Shown piece after piece: positions 14,054 through 21,279 of a stretch of DNA of 23,739 nt. The stretch lies in the IMG/VR virus record IMGVR_UViG_3300018481_000075, positions 1 through 23,739 of that record, one strand, 5' to 3'. The position numbers and the translations under genes are program-made. The first letter of the stretch is position 1, and each line of letters starts with the position of its first letter. Under the pieces are notes generated by a model. It was not told the DNA's origin. It did no database searches and worked only from the letters and a program-made list of their open reading frames with translations. Origin of the DNA: a virus.

Positions 14054-16758
14054 TACTCGTATGCTCCTTCACTATTCAATGATGAATCCAACGTACTGAT
14101 AGAGACACCGAGGGCAGCCGCAACTTCTGATCTTGTTGCACCACTAGCAAGCATAGCTCTAGCACGCAATGTCTTAGACCCGGACATCTTCAAAGAAGAG
14201 CGGGGGGTGGCAAGCTCACGAACTCTATCAATGTCAGCATTCTTTAGGATCTTCTCCAGTTTACTGTTACTGATAGCTCCAGCTTGAATGGCATTCCACT
14301 CATTGTCTTCAATGATGATGATGTCTTTCTTGGCACCGGTTCTGATGCGGGCTTCTTCAAGGGCCTGGAATCTAATCTTCTTGAGGGTGTCTCCTTCAAG
14401 ATTAGGATTAGTATCTCGCTTAGCTCTGATCGTTGCATTACCAATGATCTGTGCCTGCCTCTCTCGAGGGGCATTGCGCTCGGCGAGTGCCAACTTAGAA
14501 TTGAGGGAGGCTACTTCTGAAGAATAAATTTTCTTAGCAGAAGGCGAATACTTTAGAGGGGGGGTCTTTAAAGATTCAAGCCTAGCCTTGTTGGCCATTG
14601 ACTTCAGGTTATTGGAGTAGCTAGCATAGTGTCTCTCTATGGGAGTGTTAGCATCAGACACCAAGGTTCGTGCATCGTTGGTTTCCCTTAGCTTCTCAGA
14701 CTTCTCCTGCCTAGGGGTACCCTTCTGATTCAGCCTGTTGGTAGGTACAAAGACCTTCTCACCAGTAAGCCTATCAACAGGGCCGCCTTGAGATTGGGGG
14801 CGGGGCTTTCTTTGATCAACACGTTTCTCAGATGTAGCTCTAGAGATTAGTGTAGATGCACCACGCCTTGACCCACCTTGATACTGCTCTTTAAGTTTAG
14901 CAATACCATTGTCGATGTACGATTGCTTGTAGTTAAGCTCATGCTTCTCAGCATCAATGACTACCATTGAATGCCTAACTGCCTTAGCAATCTCATCATG
15001 AGACGCACCACGAATAGTCATGTCAGTAATCAAGTTGGACACGTTGCCCATCTCATGCTGCTTAGTAGCACCACTCATTACTGGCATACCATCATACTTA
15101 GGGTACGCTCTTTGTGGATCGAAGTCCTTCAATTTTTCTAGGGCGGGGGTAATTTTTACCTTACCACTATTGTTAGGAATTACAACAACAGTATCACCAT
15201 CGAAGTCTGCGCCAGAGAGACGCTCTGCTACAGACTTATGAATGCCGATGGCATCAGGTGCATCACCCAACAAACGCTTAGCTTCCCTGTTCCTGTTGTT
15301 AACAGTGAGCTCAGGGATCTCGAATGTACCACCATGTGGATACCTAACGAGAACCAGTCGTTCGCCATCCTTGTAGTTAGGCGCATAGACTTGAGTCGGC
15401 GGCATTGAATCTACTGGAAGAATCACATGCCATGCTTGACGACGCGACAAAGCAGCAGCCTCGAGGTGTACTGCTGCTGAATCTGTATCTTCAGCAAAGT
15501 TATCAAGCAATGATTTCTTAACAGTAGGGTTAGTAAGGGCCATGATTTCAGCGAGATCTTTTTCTCGCCTGCCCTGAGCCTTATCAAGTTGTGCCTTAGC
15601 CAGAGAAGGACTCTGCTTAGACAGGAACTGAGTTGACAAGTTCTTAGACCAATCAGTCCAGTCACCTTGCTCGTTGACAATATTCATGGCCGACTTGGCG
15701 CGTTCATTAGGCGTGCCTTGATCAGCGAGAATTTGCCTACGAATTACGGCACCAAAAGGAAGTGAAGGATCATTGTCACTGATCTTCTTCATAGCATCCA
15801 GTTTGTTACCAGTTGAATCCTTGTTGGTGTTGAACACCAGGTCTACGCCAGGAGGGAGATCATCCTTGTACATTGCCATGCCTTTGAGGTAATGATTCTC
15901 ACCGACCTGAACTCGAACCTGTGCATACCTAGCACCACCAAGAGAGATGTCATCTTTTCCTTCTCTTACAAAGATAACACCATCTGCATCTTTACCACCT
16001 TCATTAGCATACCGAACAGAAACTCTTTTTGGATCTACAGCAAGAGCATCGTGAATCTTGTTAAAGCTTCTGCCACCATCCTCAGAGAATTCGGTAACTG
16101 ACTGGATTTGAGATTGATTCCTTTTCACATCACCCCAAGTCGTTTTAGGGGGGGCCAAAACTTTGACTTGTGTATCCTTTCCTGTACCAATTTGCGGAAC
16201 GGGAATAGAATGCACGACGTAGCCTTGTTCTTTTAGAATAGCTACAGCAGCACCAAGTTTGGTCTGGCTGATTCCAAGGTAGTTCTCAACACCAACACCA
16301 ACATCGACGAATTGCTTCTCATCGACTTGACGTTTGAGCATGTCTGCGGTTCCTGTAAGAATCGCGTTCTTCTCTTGTGCATCATCCTTGATAAGAGATC
16401 GAAACGTTGATTCAGGAATACCCATTTGTGTGGCAGCCGCGACATTAGACATTCCTTTGTCCTTAAGACGAAGGGCTGTCGCGATTTGTTCTGCCTTCTG
16501 TTCATTCCTTGCAATAGTACGTGCAGCTCGGAGTTGTGTAGTTGAAGGACGGAAGTTTCCTTCTCTGTCAATACTTCCGATTCCGAAAGCAGTACAAATT
16601 TCAGGATCAGTCATTCCTTGCTTGCGAAGATCATCAGTAATTTGCAGAAAGGAACGGTTGATTGTGTTCTGGTTTCCTCCACTACCCCATGGATAACGGC
16701 CAGAACGTCGGAGGATCCCATAATGTGATAGATAAGCTTCTTCGTCCATTACTACCAT
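14053..16758 (-). CDS. DFDGD-motif RNA-polymerase-like protein with N-terminal HYG tag
   Basis: The 901-residue protein carries SGADFDGDTVVVIPN (DFDGD at residues 518-522), the metal-binding signature of the double-psi-barrel of cellular, YonO-like and crAss-phage RNA polymerases. VLVRYPHGGTFEIPELTVNN (469-488) lies before it, as the barrel strands should. Residues 9-27 (YLSHYGILRRSGRYPWGSG) are a variant of the tag at the left edge. Helix-turn-helix-like segments are seen at about 44-70, 100-123 and 871-890. SD AAAGGAGG lies four bases before ATG. The conserved HSMVVIDAEKHELNYKQS (596-613) supports one phage family. Polymerase activity is inferred; DNA-binding scaffold function is an alternative. 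Only one DFDGD is present. Confidence 0.8.
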   Translation of the reverse strand: MVVMDEEAYLSHYGILRRSGRYPWGSGGNQNTINRSFLQITDDLRKQGMTDPEICTAFGIGSIDREGNFRPSTTQLRAARTIARNEQKAEQIATALRLKDKGMSNVAAATQMGIPESTFRSLIKDDAQEKNAILTGTADMLKRQVDEKQFVDVGVGVENYLGISQTKLGAAVAILKEQGYVVHSIPVPQIGTGKDTQVKVLAPPKTTWGDVKRNQSQIQSVTEFSEDGGRSFNKIHDALAVDPKRVSVRYANEGGKDADGVIFVREGKDDISLGGARYAQVRVQVGENHYLKGMAMYKDDLPPGVDLVFNTNKDSTGNKLDAMKKISDNDPSLPFGAVIRRQILADQGTPNERAKSAMNIVNEQGDWTDWSKNLSTQFLSKQSPSLAKAQLDKAQGRREKDLAEIMALTNPTVKKSLLDNFAEDTDSAAVHLEAAALSRRQAWHVILPVDSMPPTQVYAPNYKDGERLVLVRYPHGGTFEIPELTVNNRNREAKRLLGDAPDAIGIHKSVAERLSGADFDGDTVVVIPNNSGKVKITPALEKLKDFDPQRAYPKYDGMPVMSGATKQHEMGNVSNLITDMTIRGASHDEIAKAVRHSMVVIDAEKHELNYKQSYIDNGIAKLKEQYQGGSRRGASTLISRATSEKRVDQRKPRPQSQGGPVDRLTGEKVFVPTNRLNQKGTPRQEKSEKLRETNDARTLVSDANTPIERHYASYSNNLKSMANKARLESLKTPPLKYSPSAKKIYSSEVASLNSKLALAERNAPRERQAQIIGNATIRAKRDTNPNLEGDTLKKIRFQALEEARIRTGAKKDIIIIEDNEWNAIQAGAISNSKLEKILKNADIDRVRELATPRSSLKMSGSKTLRARAMLASGATRSEVAAALGVSISTLDSSLNSEGAYE

Positions 16759-17312
16759 CGGGCCTCCTTTATGTTTTCGATTTGCTGGTCAAAATCAACA
16801 ATCTTATCCATAATCTCCAGGATGGCTTCAGGCTCTGGAACATGAACTCTTGTCTCATCTCTTTGGTAAATACGAAGCTCAATGTTAATATCAAATGGAG
16901 ATACACCGTATTCCAAACAGAACAAACCAGCGTACACTTCGAGTTGTTTAAATGAAGTAGCTGAAATACCTGTCTTAAGGTCATGAATCCTAAGCCAGTT
17001 ACGCCGGAAAGAAATTGTATCACATGTACCAAAGCAATTATCCGAATAGAACAGCATTTGCTCACAAGACATCTTATAGCCAATACCATCAGCTACATAA
17101 GAGGCTAGCGCTTTGTGAGCTCTTGCGAGTTTAACTCCAAGCCTAATGGATTCGTGAGCATGAGCATGTAGATCCTGACCTCGACGTGCAGACATAACAG
17201 TATCAAAGCGAGCGGCTAGTTTCTGATCATCATAATTCAGCCAATGATAATAGCTCGGACTAAGAAACGCATGTCGAGAGTGCAGGTCTTTGGGATGCCT
17301 ATTGAATATCAT
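16752..17312 (-). CDS. PD-(D/E)xK nuclease, Cas4/RecB-like
   Basis: The 186-residue protein has the core of the PD-(D/E)xK superfamily: FGTCDTISF (Asp98), RIHDLKTG (Asp111, Lys113) and FKQLEVYAGLFCLEYG (Gln123), as in RecB/Cas4-type nucleases; His residues near 49-53 (LHAHAHES) may be the N-terminal metal ligand. The opening MIFNRHPKDLHSRHAFLSPS and the ending IMDKIVDFDQQIENIK fit a phage family I recognise. The four Cys of a Cas4 iron-sulfur cluster are not evident. It overlaps the zinc-knuckle gene by ATGA and the polymerase-like gene by 7 bp. Role in DNA end processing or recombination is likely. Confidence 0.85.
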   Translation of the reverse strand: MIFNRHPKDLHSRHAFLSPSYYHWLNYDDQKLAARFDTVMSARRGQDLHAHAHESIRLGVKLARAHKALASYVADGIGYKMSCEQMLFYSDNCFGTCDTISFRRNWLRIHDLKTGISATSFKQLEVYAGLFCLEYGVSPFDINIELRIYQRDETRVHVPEPEAILEIMDKIVDFDQQIENIKEARW

Positions 17313-17521
17313 GCTGACCCCCTACAATTATGACATCGAACAACGACGATCCAGAGGCCTTCTCCATAGTCTTCCATTTCGCCAATCTCATTACGAAATT
17401 TGAAAGCCCATGGAGGAGTTGCATTACGCTCGTAGTGATCGCCCTTGCCGATTTCATCGCCGCATTGACAAGTATGTGATTTGGCGGCTGTACGAATTTC
17501 ATTAAAGACACTAGCACCCAT
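17309..17521 (-). CDS. Small zinc-binding protein (CxC...CxxC)
   Basis: The 70-residue product has Cys18-x-Cys20 (SHTCQCGDEIGKGDHY) and Cys63-x2-Cys66 (VVRCHNC), a four-Cys zinc site of treble-clef or knuckle type. It is preferred over an overlapping frame ending at 17299, which lacks any pattern. It overlaps the VRR-NUC gene by 11 bp and the Cas4-like gene by ATGA, so it belongs to the nuclease block. A nucleic-acid-binding or partner role is inferred. The central WAFKFRNEIGEMEDYGEGLW loop is unusually long for a knuckle. Confidence 0.78.
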   Translation of the reverse strand: MGASVFNEIRTAAKSHTCQCGDEIGKGDHYERNATPPWAFKFRNEIGEMEDYGEGLWIVVVRCHNCRGSA

Positions 17522-17837
17522 CGTATTCTAGTGCAAGTTGTGTCGGAGAACGGAAGAAGGTTTGAAGCTGATACAATACCTCTTCTTCATTTTCCGGATA
17601 GATAAACGAAGCAAACGACATTTGGTTGAACAGGTTCACCATATGAATTTGATTAGGTTGAACTGAGTCTTCCTTAGACCGTTTCACTTCAAGCATGGCC
17701 CATGATGAACCAAACAAAATGAGAAGATCAGGAATCCCTTGATGGCGCGATGGATCATTCTTTGCAATAAAGCAATCAGGGAAAATAGTCTGGATCTTCT
17801 TGATTAGTTTCGCTTGGTAGGCATTTTCCAATTTCAT
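17511..17837 (-). CDS. VRR-NUC nuclease
   Basis: The 108-residue protein matches the VRR-NUC branch of PD-(D/E)xK nucleases: RHQGIPDLLI (Asp37), AMLEVKRS (Glu50, Lys52) and VQPNQIHMVNLFN (Gln60, Gln63). Stand-alone phage VRR-NUC enzymes act on branched DNA such as Holliday junctions. Length is normal. The start at 17837 has GGAGG four bases upstream. It overlaps the zinc-knuckle gene downstream, which could be a cofactor. Upstream, 17838-17918 (81 bp) holds no gene that I can support. Confidence 0.85.
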   Translation of the reverse strand: MKLENAYQAKLIKKIQTIFPDCFIAKNDPSRHQGIPDLLILFGSSWAMLEVKRSKEDSVQPNQIHMVNLFNQMSFASFIYPENEEEVLYQLQTFFRSPTQLALEYDGC

Positions 17838-17918
17838 TCTGCCTCCAAAAAGAAATATGGGATGAATAGTCTGCTGTAGAGACTTTCTCCTATAGTAAGC
17901 GATGTTTTGCGAGCGAGC

Positions 17919-18065
17919 TTATACCCTTTTATCAGTTTTCGGGGTGAGAGGAGGTGGCTTAAGATGGGTACCGCAGTTACTGCAGACGAGTGATCCATCA
18001 GGCATGATCTTTCTATACGGGTGCTTTGCTTTCGCACACAGACGACGTTCCGCTCGATTAGACAT
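17919..18065 (-). CDS. 48-residue zinc-ribbon-like microprotein
   Basis: This gene begins MSNRAERRLCAKAKHPYRKI and carries Cys10, His15 and Cys28-x2-Cys31 (LVCSNCGTH), a possible zinc site, followed by a basic Pro-rich tail. GGAGG lies 8 bases before the ATG at 18065, which overlaps the preceding stop by 8 bp. The competing frame (17834-18037) has no SD and no pattern. The small basic protein may bind nucleic acid; no family is certain. Confidence 0.75.
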   Translation of the reverse strand: MSNRAERRLCAKAKHPYRKIMPDGSLVCSNCGTHLKPPPLTPKTDKRV

Positions 18066-18576
18066 TGACATTTCCTCCATTTACTTCAAAGATGGACCCG
18101 GTTGGGAAGATAGGATTACCCATGTAAGTAGACCGCCAGATGTCGACAAAGAGAAGACCTACTGACATGCCGGCATGAATAACCGAATCATATTCCTGTT
18201 CATAGATTTTGTCATAGACATACAAGTTCTGATATTGAAGCGGTTGCTTCTCCTTCAATTGACGAGTGTACTTCCACTCAAACCATCTAGGACGCCACAC
18301 AAGGTTCTCTGCTGCGACGTTATCCAAATTGCCATCAAGTATCACGACGGCATCACAGAGGATGTTAGGAGGCAATACAAAGCACTCTGCGACGATCTTA
18401 GCAACACTCCTGGTAAAGCGCTCAGACGACCAATCGGATCGCAACGTGATCTTAACATGACCATGCGGTGTGTGACTGGTCTTCATGATCTTCTGAGTTC
18501 GGTTGTTGAACACTCTTCCAAAGCTACTGATGTTGTACATAGTGAACTCAGGAATAGTTACCCACTCTTCTTTCAT
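18058..18576 (-). CDS. NUMOD4/HNH-like protein lacking the usual catalytic His
   Basis: The 172-residue product begins EEWVTIPEFTMYNISSFGRV, the NUMOD4 DNA-binding motif of homing-type endonucleases. It is followed by the position of an HNH core, VVILDGNLDNVAAENLVWRP (residues 77-96). The family consensus has a His before the Asp-Gly (HxDG); here it is Ile-Leu-Asp-Gly, so the key His appears lost, while the Asn and Asn-Leu-x-Trp remain. It may bind DNA without cutting it. SD AAAGGAGCGAA precedes the ATG, which overlaps the upstream zinc-protein gene by ATGA. A C-terminal segment (from about 105) is unrecognised. Confidence 0.8.
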   Translation of the reverse strand: MKEEWVTIPEFTMYNISSFGRVFNNRTQKIMKTSHTPHGHVKITLRSDWSSERFTRSVAKIVAECFVLPPNILCDAVVILDGNLDNVAAENLVWRPRWFEWKYTRQLKEKQPLQYQNLYVYDKIYEQEYDSVIHAGMSVGLLFVDIWRSTYMGNPIFPTGSIFEVNGGNVNV

Positions 18577-18773
18577 TTCGCTCCTTTCTCTTTAGCTGGG
18601 TCATCATGGCCTCGAATCTTATATCGACCATCATCCAATCGCCTTGGCATGGTCTGTTGCCGCATCAAACACTTACAGCCAGATTCTTTACAACCGTTAG
18701 TGTTGTGCCTTTTCCTAGTATGTGCACAATTCGGACAAATATCGTCCCACTCTTCATCAAACGCATTAGTCAT
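18573..18773 (-). CDS. Cys-rich small protein, possible zinc finger
   Basis: The start at 18773 (MTNAFDEEW) is chosen because AGGAG lies four bases before; a longer form to 18797 would contain that SD. The 66-residue product has Cys13-x2-Cys16 (DICPNCAHTRKRH), then Cys28, Cys33 and Cys35 (GCKESGCKCL), and a basic C-terminal part. This could form a zinc finger with His23. It overlaps the NUMOD4-like gene by ATGA. Function unknown. Confidence 0.72.
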   Translation of the reverse strand: MTNAFDEEWDDICPNCAHTRKRHNTNGCKESGCKCLMRQQTMPRRLDDGRYKIRGHDDPAKEKGAK

Positions 18774-18780
18774 GTGTCTC

Positions 18781-19011
18781 CTAAGTGAGTGTGTCAAATG
18801 TCACAGAATTTCGATAGTAAAAAACCTCTTGGGTATTCTTACCCCTATACCCCTTTACGCGGACGGAAGAAAGAGTATATGGGTAGTAAATGTCTACAGG
18901 GTTTTTAGGTCTAAAATCTGTGACATTTGACACACTCCGTTTCCTTCTCGTATCCACCCTTTTAGCCACATATACAGTGTCTTTTACTGGTATTTCGGTA
19001 CACTCCATCAT
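18781..19011 (-). CDS. Hypothetical 76-residue ORF spanning the inverted repeat
   Basis: The frame would encode MMECTEIPVKDTVYVAKRVD and continue to a stop 8 bp before the next gene, which fits operon spacing. However, it has no clear SD, no recognisable family, and both 21-bp inverted-repeat arms lie inside it. The two arms would be translated as related peptides (SVSNVTD and SVTFDTL). It may be real, or this may be a regulatory segment without a gene. Confidence 0.3.
   Translation of the reverse strand: MMECTEIPVKDTVYVAKRVDTRRKRSVSNVTDFRPKNPVDIYYPYTLSSVRVKGYRGKNTQEVFYYRNSVTFDTLT
18787..18937. repeat. 21-bp perfect inverted repeat flanking 109 bp, operator-like core
   Basis: Arms at 18787-18807 and 18917-18937 are exact reverse complements (21 bp). 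Inside each is TGTGACATTTGACACA (or its complement), itself a near palindrome of the form TGTG-N-CA-NN-TG-N-CACA, as expected for a dimeric repressor site. It lies between the helicase gene and the next small genes. No flanking target duplication is seen, so a miniature transposon is not supported. A regulatory or replication-origin role is possible. Confidence 0.65.
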
Positions 19012-19066
19012 GTGTCATATTTTGTCAAATTTGCCCACGTCTCCATACGTTCCGCAATTTTCGCTC

Positions 19067-20254
19067 TCAGAAGGGCTCCGATTCCAACATTTCTTCCATG
19101 AACTTACGCTCATTGAATGCCCGTTTTGCACTAATTGCTCCACGGATGGCTCGATCGGGAATAGAATTTGACACAAAAATGTAGTAGTACAGCGACTGGT
19201 ACAAAGTGTCCAAACGGTCTATTCTACCCTGCACTTGTTCGAAGTTCTTATAGCTATATGTCAGGCTATAAAGAACCATAGCATCAGTAGCCGTGCAGTT
19301 CCAGGCTTCAGCTCCTGCCACATACTGCACGAGATAAACCCATCGTTCTTCATGCTCAAATTGGGAATTATGTACCTTTCTATGTCCATTCCACTCGTAA
19401 CAAGGAATATCATCATTTAGAGTCCTTAGTATGTCGAGCTCGTAGTTCCAGTTGTAGTAGATGATGAGCTTGGGGTGTGCTTTCATCAGGTATTTGATGA
19501 GCTTCAGCCTACTCGGATCAGAGTTCACGATCCTGCGCATGACTCTGAAGAGCTCAGCCGCGTCCTTAATCGGCCGGTCTTCGTATACATGCCAGCGATC
19601 CTTGTAGGCCCGAAGCATCAGTTCCTCATCGTACTGAACGTCCATCCAGTTGAGAAAGCGTGTGGTGTGCTTCTCATATGGCATCTCTACCAGGATGTCG
19701 TTACGCAACACCTCTAGCTTTTGCTCACCTAGATAACCGCGAATCTTCGGATACCGAACGTACGGTTCGTACAGAACGTGCTTAAGCTTGAACTCCGTTG
19801 TGTTCTTGAAGAAGCCGTTCGCGACGAACACTGGCGCATAGTCCATCCAGGTATCCCCTGGCGTAGCACTCAGCATAACCCATCTGTTCTTCTTCGCTAT
19901 CTTCTTGAAGCTCTTTACCCATGCTCCTGATCCGACCAATCGCTGCTCGTCGAAGATGAAAAACATGTCCTGGCAGTCTTCATAATGTCCGATGTTGTTC
20001 CAAGAATCGACTTCAATGATTCCAGCAACTGTTGCAAATTCCTCAGTGCCAATTCCAAACTTTGCAGCTTCACGTTCCCAATCAAGCGAGTCTCTTTTCT
20101 TTGCTGTAGTGATTACCTTGATGTGAGCGGGGGCTTCTTTCTTCATGTAGTACCCGAGCACCGCTGCGCTTTTGCCAGACCCTACGCCTCCATAAAGGAT
20201 CTTGCCAGTATCCAATCGGTCGATTACTTCGAGCTGGTGCTCCATCAATTCCAT
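19067..20254 (-). CDS. SF2 helicase (DEAD/SNF2-like)
   Basis: The 395-residue protein has the motifs of a superfamily 2 helicase: Walker A GGVGSGKS (22-29), motif II DEQR (102-105, instead of DEAH or DEAD), motif III SATP (129-132) and motif VI QGRIDR (342-347) with the arginine finger. It should use ATP to move on or unwind DNA in phage replication or recombination. Length is near the minimum for the fold and no accessory domain is apparent. The start at 20254 has AGGAGGTGAGTT directly before. It heads the DNA-processing block. The DEQR variant is a recognisable feature of phage SF2 helicases, not a sign of damage. Confidence 0.9.
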   Translation of the reverse strand: MELMEHQLEVIDRLDTGKILYGGVGSGKSAAVLGYYMKKEAPAHIKVITTAKKRDSLDWEREAAKFGIGTEEFATVAGIIEVDSWNNIGHYEDCQDMFFIFDEQRLVGSGAWVKSFKKIAKKNRWVMLSATPGDTWMDYAPVFVANGFFKNTTEFKLKHVLYEPYVRYPKIRGYLGEQKLEVLRNDILVEMPYEKHTTRFLNWMDVQYDEELMLRAYKDRWHVYEDRPIKDAAELFRVMRRIVNSDPSRLKLIKYLMKAHPKLIIYYNWNYELDILRTLNDDIPCYEWNGHRKVHNSQFEHEERWVYLVQYVAGAEAWNCTATDAMVLYSLTYSYKNFEQVQGRIDRLDTLYQSLYYYIFVSNSIPDRAIRGAISAKRAFNERKFMEEMLESEPF

Positions 20255-20264
20255 AACTCACCTC

Positions 20265-20429
20265 CTAAAGAATCATCACGTTAAGCGTTTCGTATTGTCT
20301 CTCTTTAACAATCATTTGGATTCGATGCTCAAGCTCGTCAAACAAAGAGTCGTCTAGATCGTCCTGATCCGAGTTGTGTCGTGAAACATGCCCGGTAATT
20401 GTGATACTTCGTGTGTCCCAACCCATCAT
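20265..20429 (-). CDS. 54-residue hypothetical protein
   Basis: The gene begins MMGWDTRSITITGHVSRHNS and has an acidic middle and a basic, Gln-rich end. GGAGGTGA lies right before the ATG at 20429, and the upstream stop TGA directly abuts the start; it ends 10 bp before the helicase start. The SITITGH strand and the following helix suggest a small alpha/beta fold. Alternative start at 20426. No family recognised. Confidence 0.72.
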   Translation of the reverse strand: MMGWDTRSITITGHVSRHNSDQDDLDDSLFDELEHRIQMIVKERQYETLNVMIL

Positions 20430-20648
20430 TCACCTCCTAAGTAGTCGTCGAATAATCCTGAAGCGAAGACCAGTCTCTCTATTGATTCGCAGCCCAGTAT
20501 TAGCCAGCTCGGCCAACACATGGAGTTCAGCCTCAGTCATTCGATCAACAGTTTTTACCCATGTCTCATTGTTCTCTGCGGCAAAGTAATATTGGTTGTC
20601 TTTGTTCCGGTATACTCCGAAATGTCGAAAGATCTTCCATGATTCCAT
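20430..20648 (-). CDS. Hypothetical 72-residue protein
   Basis: A small protein with an N-terminal beta part (WKIFRHFGVYRNKDNQYYFA) and a very basic C-terminus (RETGLRFRIIRRLLRR). The SD-start leader (GGAGGTGAGTTATGGA) is identical to that of the helicase gene and the gene at 20659-20970. A nucleic-acid contact by the basic end is inference. No family recognised. Confidence 0.72.
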   Translation of the reverse strand: MESWKIFRHFGVYRNKDNQYYFAAENNETWVKTVDRMTEAELHVLAELANTGLRINRETGLRFRIIRRLLRR

Positions 20649-20658
20649 AACTCACCTC

Positions 20659-20970
20659 CTATCGTTCGTTACTTGGCGGCTGTGGTATCCTACTGAAGTT
20701 CAATAGTTTTGCGTCGCTGTTGTTGCTATCGAAGTTAGCGTAGATATGCCCCCAACCATGTTCGTCACTTCCGAACAAACCGTTGATAATGCCTAGAATA
20801 CCGACTTCCCAACCTGTGCTTAGATTGACACCGCGTCCTACTTGTACCGTGGGGTCATCCGCAACCAATTGATTACATGGAACCCGATGGAAAATCAGAC
20901 TCTGCATAACCGTAGGATCGGCTTTGTGAATTCGATTTAGAACTTCAATTGCCTGATCTACTGCATCCAT
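20659..20970 (-). CDS. Conserved phage hypothetical protein
   Basis: The 103-residue product contains MQSLIFHRVPCNQLVADDPT followed by VQVGRGVN...VGILGIINGLFG, a pattern I recall in small phage proteins (HRVPCN, HPTVQV, GxLGLLNGL). No function is known to me. The leader is GGAGGTGAGTT before ATG. It lies between two unknown small genes upstream of the helicase and probably belongs to the same unit. Cys32 lies in the conserved RVPCN. Likely cytoplasmic. Confidence 0.78.
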   Translation of the reverse strand: MDAVDQAIEVLNRIHKADPTVMQSLIFHRVPCNQLVADDPTVQVGRGVNLSTGWEVGILGIINGLFGSDEHGWGHIYANFDSNNSDAKLLNFSRIPQPPSNER

Positions 20971-20973
20971 AAC

Positions 20974-21216
20974 TCACCTCCCACTACTTTGGTATCTGTA
21001 CAGAACGTCAAATCCATATGCCTGCGCGAACGGATTAGTTGGGTATCTGTAGTAGGTGTTGACCTTAAGTGGAGTCAAAGGATCAACGTCGTCAATCTTA
21101 TATGAAAGAAATCTTTCACTTGGGTCCAGAATCTTGAACGTGTTTGTTTTATTTGGAAGATTGCCAACATCAACAATCGTTCCTTTATTCGGACCGTCAA
21201 CGCACAGTCCCTTCAT
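20974..21216 (-). CDS. Hypothetical 80-residue protein
   Basis: The protein begins MKGLCVDGPNKGTIVDVGNL, a Gly-rich beta pattern, and ends with several Tyr and Arg (KVNTYYRYPTNP, DVLYRYQSSGR). GGAGGTGAGAT lies before the ATG at 21216. It is the first gene after the terminator hairpin at 21243-21270, so its transcript probably depends on readthrough. No family recognised. Confidence 0.7.
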   Translation of the reverse strand: MKGLCVDGPNKGTIVDVGNLPNKTNTFKILDPSERFLSYKIDDVDPLTPLKVNTYYRYPTNPFAQAYGFDVLYRYQSSGR

Positions 21217-21242
21217 ATCTCACCTCCAAGGGTATATGGTAC

Positions 21243-21270
21243 AAAAAAGAGATGCCACGTATGGCACCTC
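21243..21270 (-). terminator. Intrinsic terminator with TACG tetraloop
   Basis: GAGGTGCCA pairs with TGGCATCTC (9 bp, one G-T) around the loop TACG, followed by six T on the minus strand. It directly follows the 70-residue membrane gene and lies only 26 bp before the next start, leaving no room for an obvious promoter. Confidence 0.85.
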
Positions 21271-21279
21271 CTTTTGGGT

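Larger units (their letters stand above)
20254..20987 (-). repeat. Repeated start cassette GGAGGTGAGTTATGGA
   Basis: An identical 16-base SD-plus-start sequence precedes the genes at 20254, 20648 and 20970, with a near copy (GGAGGTGAGATATGAA) at 21216. It covers ribosome site, spacer and first codons. The interval is the span from the first to the third copy; only these short sites are repeated. Confidence 0.7.

Noticed and set aside
17299-17517. Alternative frame over the zinc-knuckle gene
   Set aside because: It lacks Cys pairs or any pattern; the frame 17309-17521 has a CxC...CxxC site and the ATGA junction.
17838-17918. Promoter or small gene in the 81-bp gap before the VRR-NUC gene
   Set aside because: A TACTAT box is present but no -35 at the right distance, and no start codon with SD gives a gene.
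17834-18037. Alternative 67-residue minus-strand ORF
   Set aside because: It overlaps the Cys-pair microprotein gene almost fully, lacks an SD and shows no pattern, though its stop overlaps the next start.
18787-18937. Miniature transposon with terminal inverted repeats
   Set aside because: No target-site duplication at the ends (CCTAAGT versus CGTTTCC), no transposase, and the arm core is an operator-like palindrome.
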